From UBA5448 sp045536965 (GTDB lineage Bacteria > Bacillota > Clostridia > Oscillospirales > SIG627): a DNA stretch of 55,221 nucleotides. Under the pieces are notes generated by a model. It worked only from the letters and a program-made list of their open reading frames with translations. It ran no database searches and had not been told where the DNA came from. Where the stretch lies: assembly GCA_045536965.1 (NCBI GenBank), contig JAZSON010000033.1, forward strand, positions 1 to 55,221. Direction: 5' to 3'. This document shows positions 1 to 8,144 of the stretch, one piece after another. How positions within the stretch are numbered: position 1 is the stretch's first letter; each line of letters opens with the position of its first letter. Both the position numbers and the translations under genes were made by a program.

Positions 1-1
1 C

Positions 2-232
2 ATATCGTTTTACACCTCGTCCTTTTCCACCTTCTTTACATCGGCAAAAGAGTTAGACACGGATATTTCGGTCGTCACCGGAGACAGTGAATCGACAGAT
101 GCTATGGGAAGCACCGGAGAGAACGAAAACCCACCCTGTTCCTGGCTGGTGATATTTGTTGTTTTGATGAGTGTAATTGTCGTTTTGCTCGTTGTTACTA
201 TTGTGCTGAGAAGAAAGCACAAAAAGGTATAA
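2..232 (+). CDS. 3' end of a membrane-anchored surface protein (partial)
   Basis: The frame is open from the left edge. It shows a Ser/Thr/Gly/Glu-rich linker (DSESTDAMGSTGENENPP), a strongly hydrophobic segment of about 25 residues (WLVIFVVLMSVIVVLLVVTI), then a short basic tail RRKHKKV and a stop. This is the usual end of a C-terminally anchored cell-surface protein whose outer part lies left of the window. The A5 run at 221-225 may hide an indel. With one A fewer, the reading frame would continue as KRYKLDFTESQEDDGQETPS and stop near 294, giving a plausible acidic cytoplasmic tail. The function of the missing ectodomain cannot be inferred. Confidence 0.6.
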   Translation: MSFYTSSFSTFFTSAKELDTDISVVTGDSESTDAMGSTGENENPPCSWLVIFVVLMSVIVVLLVVTIVLRRKHKKV

Positions 233-461
233 ACTTGATTTTACTGAAAGCCAGGAAGATGATGGACAAGAAACGCCCTCAATGAAAATGACTTGATTGA
301 GGTGATATCTTTTTCGGTTCTCAATAAAAAGGGACAAGAAAGATCATCAACTATGACACGCACCGAGAAAAAATATAAAAAAGTTCGAAAAAGCCTTGTC
401 ACAAGCGGATTTTCCTAAAAATTCGGTGATATCTTTTTCGGTGCGACGTGCCATAAACGAA
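233..461. other. Non-coding stretch with an 18-bp direct repeat
   Basis: No credible gene follows the membrane-anchor ORF up to the terminator. The 18-mer GGTGATATCTTTTTCGGT occurs at 301-318 and again at 425-442. The spacing of 124 bp and the broken, low-complexity sequence between copies look like a decayed repeat or a duplicated 3' region. Nothing else is recognised. Confidence 0.4.
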
Positions 462-492
462 AGCACACCGATCGGTGTGCTTTTTCGTTTTT
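462..492 (+). terminator. Intrinsic terminator
   Basis: Perfect palindrome AGCACACCGATCGGTGTGCT at 462-481 followed by TTTTCGTTTTT. It separates the membrane-anchor gene from serC. Confidence 0.75.
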
Positions 493-625
493 ATCAGTAT
501 ATAATTCCGCAGACAAAAATACATTTCGCAACAAAAACGCACAACTCTTGCACACCATTTTGTGAAAAACCAGAGTATTCATCAAAAATTTTATAAATTT
601 CAATATTTTTCAAACATTTACTTGC

Positions 626-640
626 AATATTTGAAATATT
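626..640. promoter_or_regulatory. Palindrome next to the serC promoter
   Basis: AATATTT-G-AAATATT is a perfect 7+1+7 dyad ending three bases before the -35 box of serC. The position suits an operator, but the sequence is A/T only, so chance is possible. A related motif (TGCAAATATT) flanks the GH95 promoter at 17046-17089. Confidence 0.3.
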
Positions 641-643
641 TTC

Positions 644-672
644 TTGCATTTTTGATTTTGTTATGATAGTAT
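644..672 (+). promoter_or_regulatory. Promoter of serC-serA
   Basis: -35 TTGCAT (644-649), 17-bp spacer, -10 TAGTAT (667-672). The serC ribosome binding site GGAAAGGAG follows at about 702. Confidence 0.55.
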
Positions 673-719
673 ATAACACATCTTTTATTAAACACAAACA
701 ACGGAAAGGAGTTTGAGAT

Positions 720-1799
720 ATGCGTACTATTTATAATTTTTCGGCAGGGCCTGCTGTATTACCCAAAGATGTCTTGGAAGAAGCCGCTTTTGAAATGATG
801 GACTATCGCGGCAGCGGTATGTCGGTTATGGAGATGAGTCACCGTTCCAAGCTGTATGAAAGTATTTTACAGGAAGCGGAACAGGATTTACGCGATCTGA
901 TGAACATACCCGATGGCTACAAGGTTCTGTTCTTACAAGGCGGGGCATCGCAACAATTCGCCATGATTCCCATGAATTTGATGAAAAACGGTGTTGCGGA
1001 TTACATCGTCACCGGACAGTGGGCAAAAAAAGCTTGGCAGGAAGCCACCAAATACGGTCAGGCAAGGGTCATCGCTTCCTCAGAAGATAAAACCTTTTCT
1101 TATATTCCCGATTGCTCCGATCTGCCTGTGAGCGAAAATGCAGACTATGTGTATATTTGTGAAAACAATACCATTTACGGCACGAAATTCAAACAGTTAC
1201 CCAACACCAAGGGCAAGGTATTGGTATCAGACGTCTCTTCCTGTTTTCTTTCGGAACCTGTAGACGTGACAAAATACGGCATGATTTACGGCGGCGCGCA
1301 AAAAAATGTCGGGCCTGCGGGTGTTGTCATTGCCATTATCCGAGAAGATTTGATCACCGAAAAGGTTTTGGCGGGCACGCCTACAATGCTCACCTATAAG
1401 ATTCACGCAGACAACGCTTCCATGTATAATACGCCCCCCACATACGGCATTTATATTTGCGGCAAGGTATTTCAATGGTTAAAGAAAATGGGCGGTCTGG
1501 AAGCCATCAAGGAGCGAAACGAGAAAAAGGCAGCTGTTTTATACGATTTCCTTGACAGTAGCAAGATGTTCAGAGGAACCGTCGAGAAAAAGGATCGATC
1601 TTTAATGAACGTGCCTTTCGTAACCGATTCGGATGAGCTCAACGCAAAATTCATCAAAGAAGCGGAAAACGAGGGCTTTATAAACTTAAAGGGACACCGA
1701 TCGGTCGGTGGTATGAGAGCAAGTATTTATAACGCCATGCCCATCGAGGGTGTTGAAAAACTTGTGGCATTTTTAAAAGAATTCGAACGAAACAATTAA
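720..1799 (+). CDS. serC: Phosphoserine aminotransferase
   Basis: Converts 3-phosphohydroxypyruvate and glutamate to phosphoserine (and the equivalent step in pyridoxal phosphate synthesis) in the cytosol. The 359-residue length matches the family. The N-terminal NFSAGPA motif, the LFLQGGAS substrate and cofactor loop near residue 71, and YGGAQKN with the PLP-binding lysine at residue 195 are all visible. The C-terminal GHRSVGGMRASIYNA motif is also typical. The start is an ATG nine bases after GGAAAGGAG. It lies 69 bp upstream of the phosphoglycerate dehydrogenase gene and very likely shares its transcript, so steps one and two of serine synthesis are encoded together. No serB-type phosphatase is adjacent, although a histidine-phosphatase gene lies further right in the window. 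Confidence 0.96.
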   Translation: MRTIYNFSAGPAVLPKDVLEEAAFEMMDYRGSGMSVMEMSHRSKLYESILQEAEQDLRDLMNIPDGYKVLFLQGGASQQFAMIPMNLMKNGVADYIVTGQWAKKAWQEATKYGQARVIASSEDKTFSYIPDCSDLPVSENADYVYICENNTIYGTKFKQLPNTKGKVLVSDVSSCFLSEPVDVTKYGMIYGGAQKNVGPAGVVIAIIREDLITEKVLAGTPTMLTYKIHADNASMYNTPPTYGIYICGKVFQWLKKMGGLEAIKERNEKKAAVLYDFLDSSKMFRGTVEKKDRSLMNVPFVTDSDELNAKFIKEAENEGFINLKGHRSVGGMRASIYNAMPIEGVEKLVAFLKEFERNN

Positions 1800-1868
1800 A
1801 AAGAACACGAACCGAATTGCAGATGTGCAATCCAATGCATAAGCTGTAAAACGAAAGAAGGAATATAA

Positions 1869-3032
1869 GTGTATAAAGTTCATTATTTAACGCCCATTTC
1901 TCCAAAAGGTACCGCCTTGTGGACCGAACAATATGAAAAGACCGATTTGCCCGAAGCGGCAGATGCCATTCTTGTCCGAAGCACGTCGATGCACGACATG
2001 CTCTTTTCCGATCGTTTATTGACAATCGCGCGGGCAGGGGCGGGTGTGAATAACATTCCGCTGGATCGATGTGCCGAGCAGGGCATTGTTGTGTTCAACA
2101 CCCCGGGAGCTAACGCAAACGGCGTGGTCGAACTGGCTCTTTGCGGGATGCTTTTGGGCTGCCGCGATATTGTAGGCGGCATCAACTGGGTACAATCCAT
2201 AAAAAACGAGGACGATATTGCCAAAAAAGTCGAGAAAGGCAAGTCTGCTTTTGCGGGTCATGAGATCCTCGGAAAGAATTTGGGCGTGATCGGTTTGGGT
2301 GCCATCGGCGGTCCTCTTGCCAACGCCGCAAGAAAACTCGGCATGAATGTTTACGGCTGCGACCCGTTTATCTCGGTGGATGCCGCATGGGGATTGGACA
2401 GTCATGTCAAACGCGTGAAAACAAAAGAGGAAATATACGCAAACTGCGATATTATTTCTTTGCACGTTCCCCTGCTCCCCGACACCGTACACACCATCGA
2501 TGCCGACGCTATTTCAAAAATGAAAGACGGCGTCATCATCTTAAATTTCGCGCGCGATCGTTTGGTGGATGACGATGCCATGGAAAAAGCGTTGGATTCA
2601 GGCAAGGTCAAACGCTACATTACCGATTTTCCCAATGATCGCACCGCGGGGATGAAGGGCGTAATTGCCATTCCTCACTTGGGAGCATCGACCGAGGAAT
2701 CGGAAGACAACTGCGCAAAAATGGCGGTAGAGGAAGTGATGAATTACCTCGAAAACGGCAATATCGTCAATTCGGTTAATTTCCCCTCCTGCGATATGGG
2801 TGTATGCAAAAAGCCCGCACGCATCACCATTCTACACAAAAACATTCCCAATTCCATCGGCGCATTCACTTCCATACTTTCCAAAGAGTTTATAAACATT
2901 TCCGATATGCTTAACAGAAGCAAAGGCGAATATGCATACACTATGTTCGATTTGGATCAATCCGTTTCCCCTCAACTGATCGAAGAATTAAAAACAGTCG
3001 AGGGTGTTTTGAGAATCCGCGTGATCGGATAA
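1869..3032 (+). CDS. serA: D-3-phosphoglycerate dehydrogenase
   Basis: Catalyses the NAD-dependent oxidation of 3-phosphoglycerate, the first step of serine synthesis. Residues 1-310 form the D-2-hydroxyacid dehydrogenase fold with the GLGAIG nucleotide-binding loop at 142-147, the NFAR catalytic arginine at 229 and PHLGAST with the catalytic histidine at 270. I do not see the usual glutamate of the triad. The DFPND segment at 253-257 sits in that region. Residues about 318-387 are an ACT domain (ITILHKNIPNSIGAF), which usually carries serine feedback. There is no intervening ASB domain, so this is the short form. The start is GTG, nine or so bases after GAAGGAAT. It follows serC in the same operon and is closed by the hairpin at 3065. 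Confidence 0.93.
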   Translation: MYKVHYLTPISPKGTALWTEQYEKTDLPEAADAILVRSTSMHDMLFSDRLLTIARAGAGVNNIPLDRCAEQGIVVFNTPGANANGVVELALCGMLLGCRDIVGGINWVQSIKNEDDIAKKVEKGKSAFAGHEILGKNLGVIGLGAIGGPLANAARKLGMNVYGCDPFISVDAAWGLDSHVKRVKTKEEIYANCDIISLHVPLLPDTVHTIDADAISKMKDGVIILNFARDRLVDDDAMEKALDSGKVKRYITDFPNDRTAGMKGVIAIPHLGASTEESEDNCAKMAVEEVMNYLENGNIVNSVNFPSCDMGVCKKPARITILHKNIPNSIGAFTSILSKEFINISDMLNRSKGEYAYTMFDLDQSVSPQLIEELKTVEGVLRIRVIG

Positions 3033-3064
3033 AAAGCATTGCCTCCCCCCCTGCATCATGTTGC

Positions 3065-3107
3065 AACACCACCGCCTCCCCCGAGCTGACGGTGGTGTTT
3101 TGTTTTG
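3065..3107 (+). terminator. Intrinsic terminator after serA
   Basis: AACACCACCG at 3065-3074 pairs perfectly with CGGTGGTGTT at 3090-3099, followed by TTGTTTTG. Confidence 0.8.
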
Positions 3108-3167
3108 ATTTGGCTTTGCCCCAAAAATCAACAGGAAGCTGCTTGGAAACAAACGCTCGATACGGAC

Positions 3168-3195
3168 TTGTTTTTTTACTTCATTATGTTATGAT
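3168..3195 (+). promoter_or_regulatory. Promoter of the repeat-protein gene
   Basis: -35 TTGTTT (3168-3173), 16-bp spacer, -10 TATGAT (3190-3195). It leaves a leader of about 110 nt before the GTG start at 3312. Confidence 0.5.
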
Positions 3196-3311
3196 GGTGG
3201 TATGGGTCTTATTTTTTCATCCTGCGTGTGTATGTGGGAAAATGTTATCCACCACCGCTGTTTGAAAAAACAAAACATTTGCCATTTTTTTGCTTTACGG
3301 GAGGAAAAAAC

Positions 3312-3470
3312 GTGAAAAAAACAGCGTCGGCTATATTGGGTCTTTGCTTTGCCATGCTTATTTTGACATTCGGTATGTTTGGTATGACGGCAAGCGCCCA
3401 AACAGAGGAAATGTTCAACTATCAAATCTCAGACAGAAGCCATCATAATTGGCGCAAGCACGAAGCTTGA
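3312..3470 (+). pseudogene. Signal-peptide fragment of the large repeat protein, cut off by a frameshift
   Basis: A GTG start sits eight bases after CGGGAGGA and opens a textbook signal peptide: MKKTASA, a hydrophobic core LGLCFAMLILTFGMF, and a cleavage region TASAQT. The frame then reads NYQISDRSHHNWRK and stops at 3468. From about 3436 the next frame reads EAIIIGASTKLEGAITIP and runs straight into the leucine-rich repeats of the following entry. One extra base near 3435, or two missing bases (restoring ISDGEAIIIG, which fits BspA-type proteins), would join both parts. Either the gene is inactivated, the sequence has an indel error, or expression needs frameshifting. The 3532 body has no ribosome binding site of its own. 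Confidence 0.7.
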
Positions 3471-3531
3471 GGGGGCTATAACCATCCCCTCGACCTACAA
3501 AGGTCTTCCTGTCACGGGCATCGGAGACACG

Positions 3532-6500
3532 GTGTTTACGAACGATACGGACATCACAAGCGTGACCATCCCCAACACCGTTACCTCCATTGGTGATTAT
3601 GCGTTTTGGGGGTGCACAAGTTTAGAAAGCGTAGCTTTTGGAAACAGCTTGTCCTCCATTGGCGCAAGAACATTTGCCGATTGTACTTCTCTTGTCAACA
3701 TCGCAATTCCCGAAGGTGTTACCTCCATCGGCGCTTCCGCATTTGATAACTGTTACGCGCTTTTGAACGTTTCTCTTCCGACCACCGTTACCTTTATCGA
3801 CAAATATGCATTCACCGATTATTTCGGTTTGGTATTGCGTCTGAATAAAAATCACACCTATGCCATCGAATACGCGCAAACGGAAAATATACCTTATGTT
3901 TTAGGCAAATACACGGTCACCTTCCAAAACTACGACGGCTCCGTGATTGCAAGCGGCGAATACTATATCGGCGACTATGTGTCCATGCCACAGGTCAGCC
4001 CGACAAGACCTGCAGATCAAAGTTGCTCCTATTCCTTTGACGGATGGGACAGTCCCGTGGTTGCCTGCGACGGCGACAAGGTTTATACGGCACAATATAG
4101 CAAAAACTATATCCAATACACGGTAATCTTCAAAAATCATGACGGCAGCATTTTGCAATCAAACTCCTACCGTTACGGCGATCCCGTCTACTTCCTCGGC
4201 GATATTCCCACAAAACCCGCCGACGAAACCTATATCTATTCTTTTGCAGGCTGGGACAACGATGTAGTCGCTTGCGACGGCAACAAGGAATACATTGCGG
4301 TGTTCGCCTCGAGATATATCGTCTACACCGTCACCTTTAAAAACTACGACGGTACGGTACTGCAAACCGATTCTTACCGCTTCGGCCAAACGGTGACCCC
4401 TCCTACCCAAACACCCGAAAAGCCCGCCGAGGGACTTTATGTTTATCATTTCATCGGATGGGACAGCGAGGTCGTCCCCTGCAACGGCGACAAAATTTAT
4501 ACGGCGGTGTTTGGCACGGGCGATGCCGTTTTCACCATTATCTTCCAAGATTATAACGGAAAAGAGTTGCAATCGGGCGTCTATCACTACGGAGACACCG
4601 TCACCGCACCCTCGATTACGCTCACAAGACCCACCGACAAAACCGCATCATACACCTTCATCGGTTGGGACAGCGAAATTGTGCCCTGCAACGGCAACAA
4701 AACTTATACCGCAGTATACCGTATAGACTACATCGAGTATACGGTCAGCTTTAAAAACTACGACGGCAGCATTTTGCAAACAAATACCTATCACTACGGA
4801 GATACCGTCACGCCGCCTGCCACTCCTGTCAGAGCCGATGACAACACTTACACCTACACCTTTACCGGCTGGAATACCAAGGTGTTGTCCACCTGCAACG
4901 GCAATAAAACCTACACGGCACAGTATAGCAAGAGCTATATCCAATACACGGTAATCTTTAAAAACTATGACGGCAGCATTTTGCAATCAAACACCTACCG
5001 CTACGGCGATACCGTCACACCGCCCGCCGCACTGCCCGTAAAGCCCGCCGACGACATTTACACCTATGTTTTTGTCGGATGGGACAGCGAAATTTCGCCT
5101 TGTGACGGCAACAAGATCTACACGGCTCTCTTTGAGCAAAAGAACGACTACATCTCCTTTGGAAGCGCGGCGCTCCACGGTAATGCCGAAATAAAGGTTG
5201 GAGACACCTTCGTTTTGACCCTAAAGGTCAAGGATTGCGATCCCGTCAACCGAGTCGACGTACTCTTGACCTTTGGTGAAAACATCATGGTTGTCGATGC
5301 AAAATGGTTCTTCCCCGGAAAAACCAACGAGCCCTACAACGCCGCCACCAAGCAGGGTACACTCATCTACACAGAGCCCACCGACATCAACGGCGCCCTC
5401 TATGAGATCACATTGAAAGCCCTGGGTTCTTCTGAGGCGCTCCAATATTTCGGACTGGAAGTAACCGCTAAAATGGGCGACAAGATAGTTTTGAATACCG
5501 TTGTCGGCAAAGATGTTGTCATCGTTTGCGATTCCCATAAATACGGCGCCTGGGATTACGCTGACGAGCAGTCGCACAAGCACTCTTGTACTGTTTGCGG
5601 CCTCTCCCAAACTGCGCCCCACAATTATAAGAAATATGTGTATAACAACGATGCTACATGCACCGAAGATGGCACTGAAACGGCAAAATGCGCAGACTGC
5701 GGCGCAAGTAATACGCAACCCGTTTACGGCTCGGCATTGGGCCATATCGGCGGAAGTGCTACCTGCGACACCCCGGCTGTCTGTACGCGTTGCAACGAGA
5801 CCTATGGCGATAAGGATGCAACCAAACACGGTTCCACCACCCTCAAAAACGACAAAAAAGCCAACTGCACCGAAGAAGGATACACGGGGGATTTGTGCTG
5901 TGATATTTGCGGCACCGTAACCGCCAAAGGAAGTGTTTTACCGAAATCTCATCCCTATCAGACCAATGTTATTCCCGCAACCTATACGAAAAAGGGATAC
6001 ACCGAGCATATTTGCCCTCTTTGCAATGACACCTATCAAGATGCCTTTACTAAAGCAATCGGGCTTCCTAAGCTGAACTTACAAGCAACCACCGATACTG
6101 TCAGCGGACAAAACACTTTATATTGGACCGCCATCGATGAAGCAGACGGTTATGAGATTTATTACGCTACCTCCGAAAAAGGGAAATACAGTCTATACAC
6201 CAAAACCACCGATGCTTCTGTCGCAATCAGCGTAACGATCGACAAAACCTATTATTTCAAGGTCAGAGCAGTATGCGCGGCAGACAGCTCCTTGCACGGC
6301 GGACTCAGCGATAGCTTAAAGCTCGCCGGCAAATGCGGACAGGTTACGGCCCAAATCGGCAATACTGCCGATGGCTATCCCCTCATCAAGTGGAACAAGG
6401 TGAGCGGTGCGAAAAACTACGAGATTTGGTATGCTACCTCCGAAAACGGAAGCTATAAAAAGCTTGCTTCTACCACCTCCAACTCGTATACCTACAAAAA

Positions 6501-7134
6501 AGCCGCCATGGACACCTACTACTATTTCAAGGTGCGCGCTTACGGTAAATCCACCACATCCGCAGGCAATTTCTCCGAAACGAAAATCGGATGGCGAAAA
6601 CTTTCCAAGCCCGCCATCACCGCAACTGTTAACCAAAGCGGTAAAAAAATTACCGTCCAATGGAAAAAGATCAGCGGTGCGTACGGATATGAGGTGCAGG
6701 TGAGCATCAACGGCAACGAATACACCACCCTTGAAATTGTCTCTGCAATTTCTTTTGTGCACGAAAATCTCACCCCCGGCAACACCTACACCTATAGGGT
6801 GAGAGCACTGAACACCATCGATAAAGCATCGGGGGATTACGGCGCGGAAAAATCCGCCGTTCTCAAGGTTGACAAACCCACCGTAACCATCACCTTAAGC
6901 GAAAACGGCAAACCGCAGTTGCACTGGGAGAAAGTGGAGGGCGCAACATCCTTCAAAATCTACTACGCCACCTCCAAGAGCGGCAAGTACACATTATTAA
7001 CAACCACGGAAGCGACTGATTTTGTTTACGAGGCCGCCAAAACAGGCAAAACCGCATACTTTAAGGTATGTGCCGTCGATGCAAACGGTGTCGCAGGTGC
7101 TAACAGCAGCGTGGTATCCATAAAATCCAAATAA
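3532..7134 (+). CDS. Large secreted repeat protein: BspA-type LRR, InlB B-repeats, cohesin-like, Cys-rich and Fn3 domains
   Basis: This is the main body of the protein whose signal peptide lies at 3312. Domains in order: BspA-type leucine-rich repeats (TSIGDYAFWGCTSLESV and similar) to about residue 105. Six InlB/Flg_new B-repeats of about 68 residues (YTVTFKNYDG...GWDSEVVPCNG) cover 3910-5140. A cohesin-like beta sandwich covers about 5146-5540 and a Cys-rich region with repeated CxxC pairs about 5540-6060. Four fibronectin-III-like modules (GYEIYYATSEKGKY, YYFKVRA) run to the end. No LPxTG, choline-binding or transmembrane anchor is seen, so it is probably released or held non-covalently. 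The role could be adhesion or glycan contact, and the partner cannot be named. The ATG at 3532 is only the first methionine of the open frame. The true coding region extends upstream in this frame to about 3436. Confidence 0.8.
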   Translation: MFTNDTDITSVTIPNTVTSIGDYAFWGCTSLESVAFGNSLSSIGARTFADCTSLVNIAIPEGVTSIGASAFDNCYALLNVSLPTTVTFIDKYAFTDYFGLVLRLNKNHTYAIEYAQTENIPYVLGKYTVTFQNYDGSVIASGEYYIGDYVSMPQVSPTRPADQSCSYSFDGWDSPVVACDGDKVYTAQYSKNYIQYTVIFKNHDGSILQSNSYRYGDPVYFLGDIPTKPADETYIYSFAGWDNDVVACDGNKEYIAVFASRYIVYTVTFKNYDGTVLQTDSYRFGQTVTPPTQTPEKPAEGLYVYHFIGWDSEVVPCNGDKIYTAVFGTGDAVFTIIFQDYNGKELQSGVYHYGDTVTAPSITLTRPTDKTASYTFIGWDSEIVPCNGNKTYTAVYRIDYIEYTVSFKNYDGSILQTNTYHYGDTVTPPATPVRADDNTYTYTFTGWNTKVLSTCNGNKTYTAQYSKSYIQYTVIFKNYDGSILQSNTYRYGDTVTPPAALPVKPADDIYTYVFVGWDSEISPCDGNKIYTALFEQKNDYISFGSAALHGNAEIKVGDTFVLTLKVKDCDPVNRVDVLLTFGENIMVVDAKWFFPGKTNEPYNAATKQGTLIYTEPTDINGALYEITLKALGSSEALQYFGLEVTAKMGDKIVLNTVVGKDVVIVCDSHKYGAWDYADEQSHKHSCTVCGLSQTAPHNYKKYVYNNDATCTEDGTETAKCADCGASNTQPVYGSALGHIGGSATCDTPAVCTRCNETYGDKDATKHGSTTLKNDKKANCTEEGYTGDLCCDICGTVTAKGSVLPKSHPYQTNVIPATYTKKGYTEHICPLCNDTYQDAFTKAIGLPKLNLQATTDTVSGQNTLYWTAIDEADGYEIYYATSEKGKYSLYTKTTDASVAISVTIDKTYYFKVRAVCAADSSLHGGLSDSLKLAGKCGQVTAQIGNTADGYPLIKWNKVSGAKNYEIWYATSENGSYKKLASTTSNSYTYKKAAMDTYYYFKVRAYGKSTTSAGNFSETKIGWRKLSKPAITATVNQSGKKITVQWKKISGAYGYEVQVSINGNEYTTLEIVSAISFVHENLTPGNTYTYRVRALNTIDKASGDYGAEKSAVLKVDKPTVTITLSENGKPQLHWEKVEGATSFKIYYATSKSGKYTLLTTTEATDFVYEAAKTGKTAYFKVCAVDANGVAGANSSVVSIKSK
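4087..5010 (+). repeat. Near-identical DNA repeats inside the InlB units
   Basis: Units two and six of the B-repeat array are strikingly alike at DNA level: 4087-4182 and 4915-5010 differ at only a few positions, with shared runs such as TATATCCAATACACGGTAAT. The other four units are much more diverged. This points to recent copying or recombination within the gene. Confidence 0.7.
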
Positions 7135-7140
7135 TTTAAA

Positions 7141-7176
7141 AAAAGAGAGCCATTCTCACGGATGGTTCTCTTTTGA
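7141..7176 (+). terminator. Intrinsic terminator after the repeat protein
   Basis: AAGAGAGCCAT pairs with ATGGTTCTCTT, followed by TTG. It lies just after the stop codon. Confidence 0.75.
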
Positions 7177-7203
7177 TATTGCAGATAAAAGAACACAATA
7201 TTG

Positions 7204-7233
7204 TTGACAAACCTCCCTTGGATGCTTTAGAAT
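7204..7233 (+). promoter_or_regulatory. Possible promoter upstream of the 17-aa ORF and the EEP gene
   Basis: -35 TTGACA (7204-7209), 18-bp spacer, -10 TAGAAT (7228-7233). Nothing larger than the short ORF at 7277 lies between it and the endonuclease-fold gene. Confidence 0.45.
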
Positions 7234-7276
7234 GGCTTTAGTATTTTTGGGAAAGTATACATCCTCAAAAGGAGGT

Positions 7277-7330
7277 ATGATGACCGACCAAGACGATGTG
7301 CAAAAGGCCGAAATACTCCGCTTGCTTTGA
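7277..7330 (+). CDS. 17-residue ORF with a strong ribosome binding site
   Basis: AAAGGAGG stands directly before two consecutive ATG codons (7277 and 7280), and the frame reads MMTDQDDVQKAEILRLL before TGA. The ribosome binding site is better than that of many genes here. It may be a leader peptide, a small protein, or the truncated start of a lost gene. The 75 bp that follow up to the next start include a GCCCC/GGGGC stem. No family is recognised. Confidence 0.3.
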   Translation: MMTDQDDVQKAEILRLL

Positions 7331-7405
7331 TCCCGAGTGCCCCATAAGAAAGTCCAAGGGGCGACAACTATATTCAAAAAACATTTATATAATACAGGTG
7401 ACGAA

Positions 7406-8122
7406 ATGAATATTATGAGCTTTAATACCCAGCATTGCAACAATTTTTTAACAGGACAAATTGACTACGACGTTATAGCCGACGCCATAAAACAGTGCGC
7501 CCCCGATATTGTCGGCTTAAACGAAATGCGCGACAAGGGAGAAAGAGATGATTACGAAGCGCAAGTTTCCTTTTTGATGGAAAAAACCGGCATGCAGTAC
7601 GGATATTTTGCCAAAGCCATCGATTGTCGCGGAAACAATCCTTACGGCAATGGATTCTTATCCAAACATCCCATTAAAAAAGTTCAAACCATTATGATTC
7701 CCGACCCCGAGGTAAAAACCTTTCAAAGACACTATGAAACCCGCTGTGTTTTAAAAGCAGAGTTGGAAAACGGACTTGTCATTTTGGTAACGCATTTCGG
7801 TTTAAATCCCGATGAACAGGAAAATGCGGTAAAAACCGTCATCGAACAATTAGAAAGCGAAAAATGCATCTTGATGGGCGATTTTAATATGCTCCCCGAC
7901 AACAACATATTAATGCCTATCAGAGAACGGATGCGGGACACCGCAGATTGTTTCCAAGCGCCTTTATACAGTTTCCCCTCGGATAAGCCCGAACGAAAAA
8001 TAGACTACATTTTTGTTTCCCCCGATATAGAGGTGCTGGAAGCGGACATTCCTCCCATCGTTGCCTCTGACCACAGACCGCACACCGCCAAAATCCAAAT
8101 AAAAGCTTTGGATATACAATAA
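7406..8122 (+). CDS. Endonuclease/exonuclease/phosphatase family protein
   Basis: A 238-residue protein of the DNase I/AP-endonuclease-like fold, a metal-dependent phosphodiesterase family. Signature residues are in order: NTQHCN near the start, LNEMRD (metal-binding Glu) near residue 40, a central histidine in VTHFGLN, GDFNMLPD (Asp/Asn pair) near 155, and SDHRPH near the C terminus. The start at ATG 7406 follows AGGTGA by four bases. An upstream in-frame start at 7337 lacks a ribosome binding site. It has no signal peptide and is probably cytosolic. The substrate could be a nucleic acid, phosphoinositide-like lipid or sugar phosphate. The AAC(3)-family gene follows after 22 bp, so the two are likely co-transcribed. 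Confidence 0.85.
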   Translation: MNIMSFNTQHCNNFLTGQIDYDVIADAIKQCAPDIVGLNEMRDKGERDDYEAQVSFLMEKTGMQYGYFAKAIDCRGNNPYGNGFLSKHPIKKVQTIMIPDPEVKTFQRHYETRCVLKAELENGLVILVTHFGLNPDEQENAVKTVIEQLESEKCILMGDFNMLPDNNILMPIRERMRDTADCFQAPLYSFPSDKPERKIDYIFVSPDIEVLEADIPPIVASDHRPHTAKIQIKALDIQ

Positions 8123-8144
8123 CCCTCAAAAAAGGAGCCGTTGT

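Noticed and set aside
3910..5140. Repeats in the large surface protein as a CRISPR array
   Set aside because: The repeat is about 204 bp, in frame, and encodes InlB-type B-repeats.
7156..7443. Minus-strand ORF of 95 residues in the gap before the EEP gene
   Set aside because: It covers a plus-strand terminator and promoter, has no ribosome binding site, and its composition is not protein-like.
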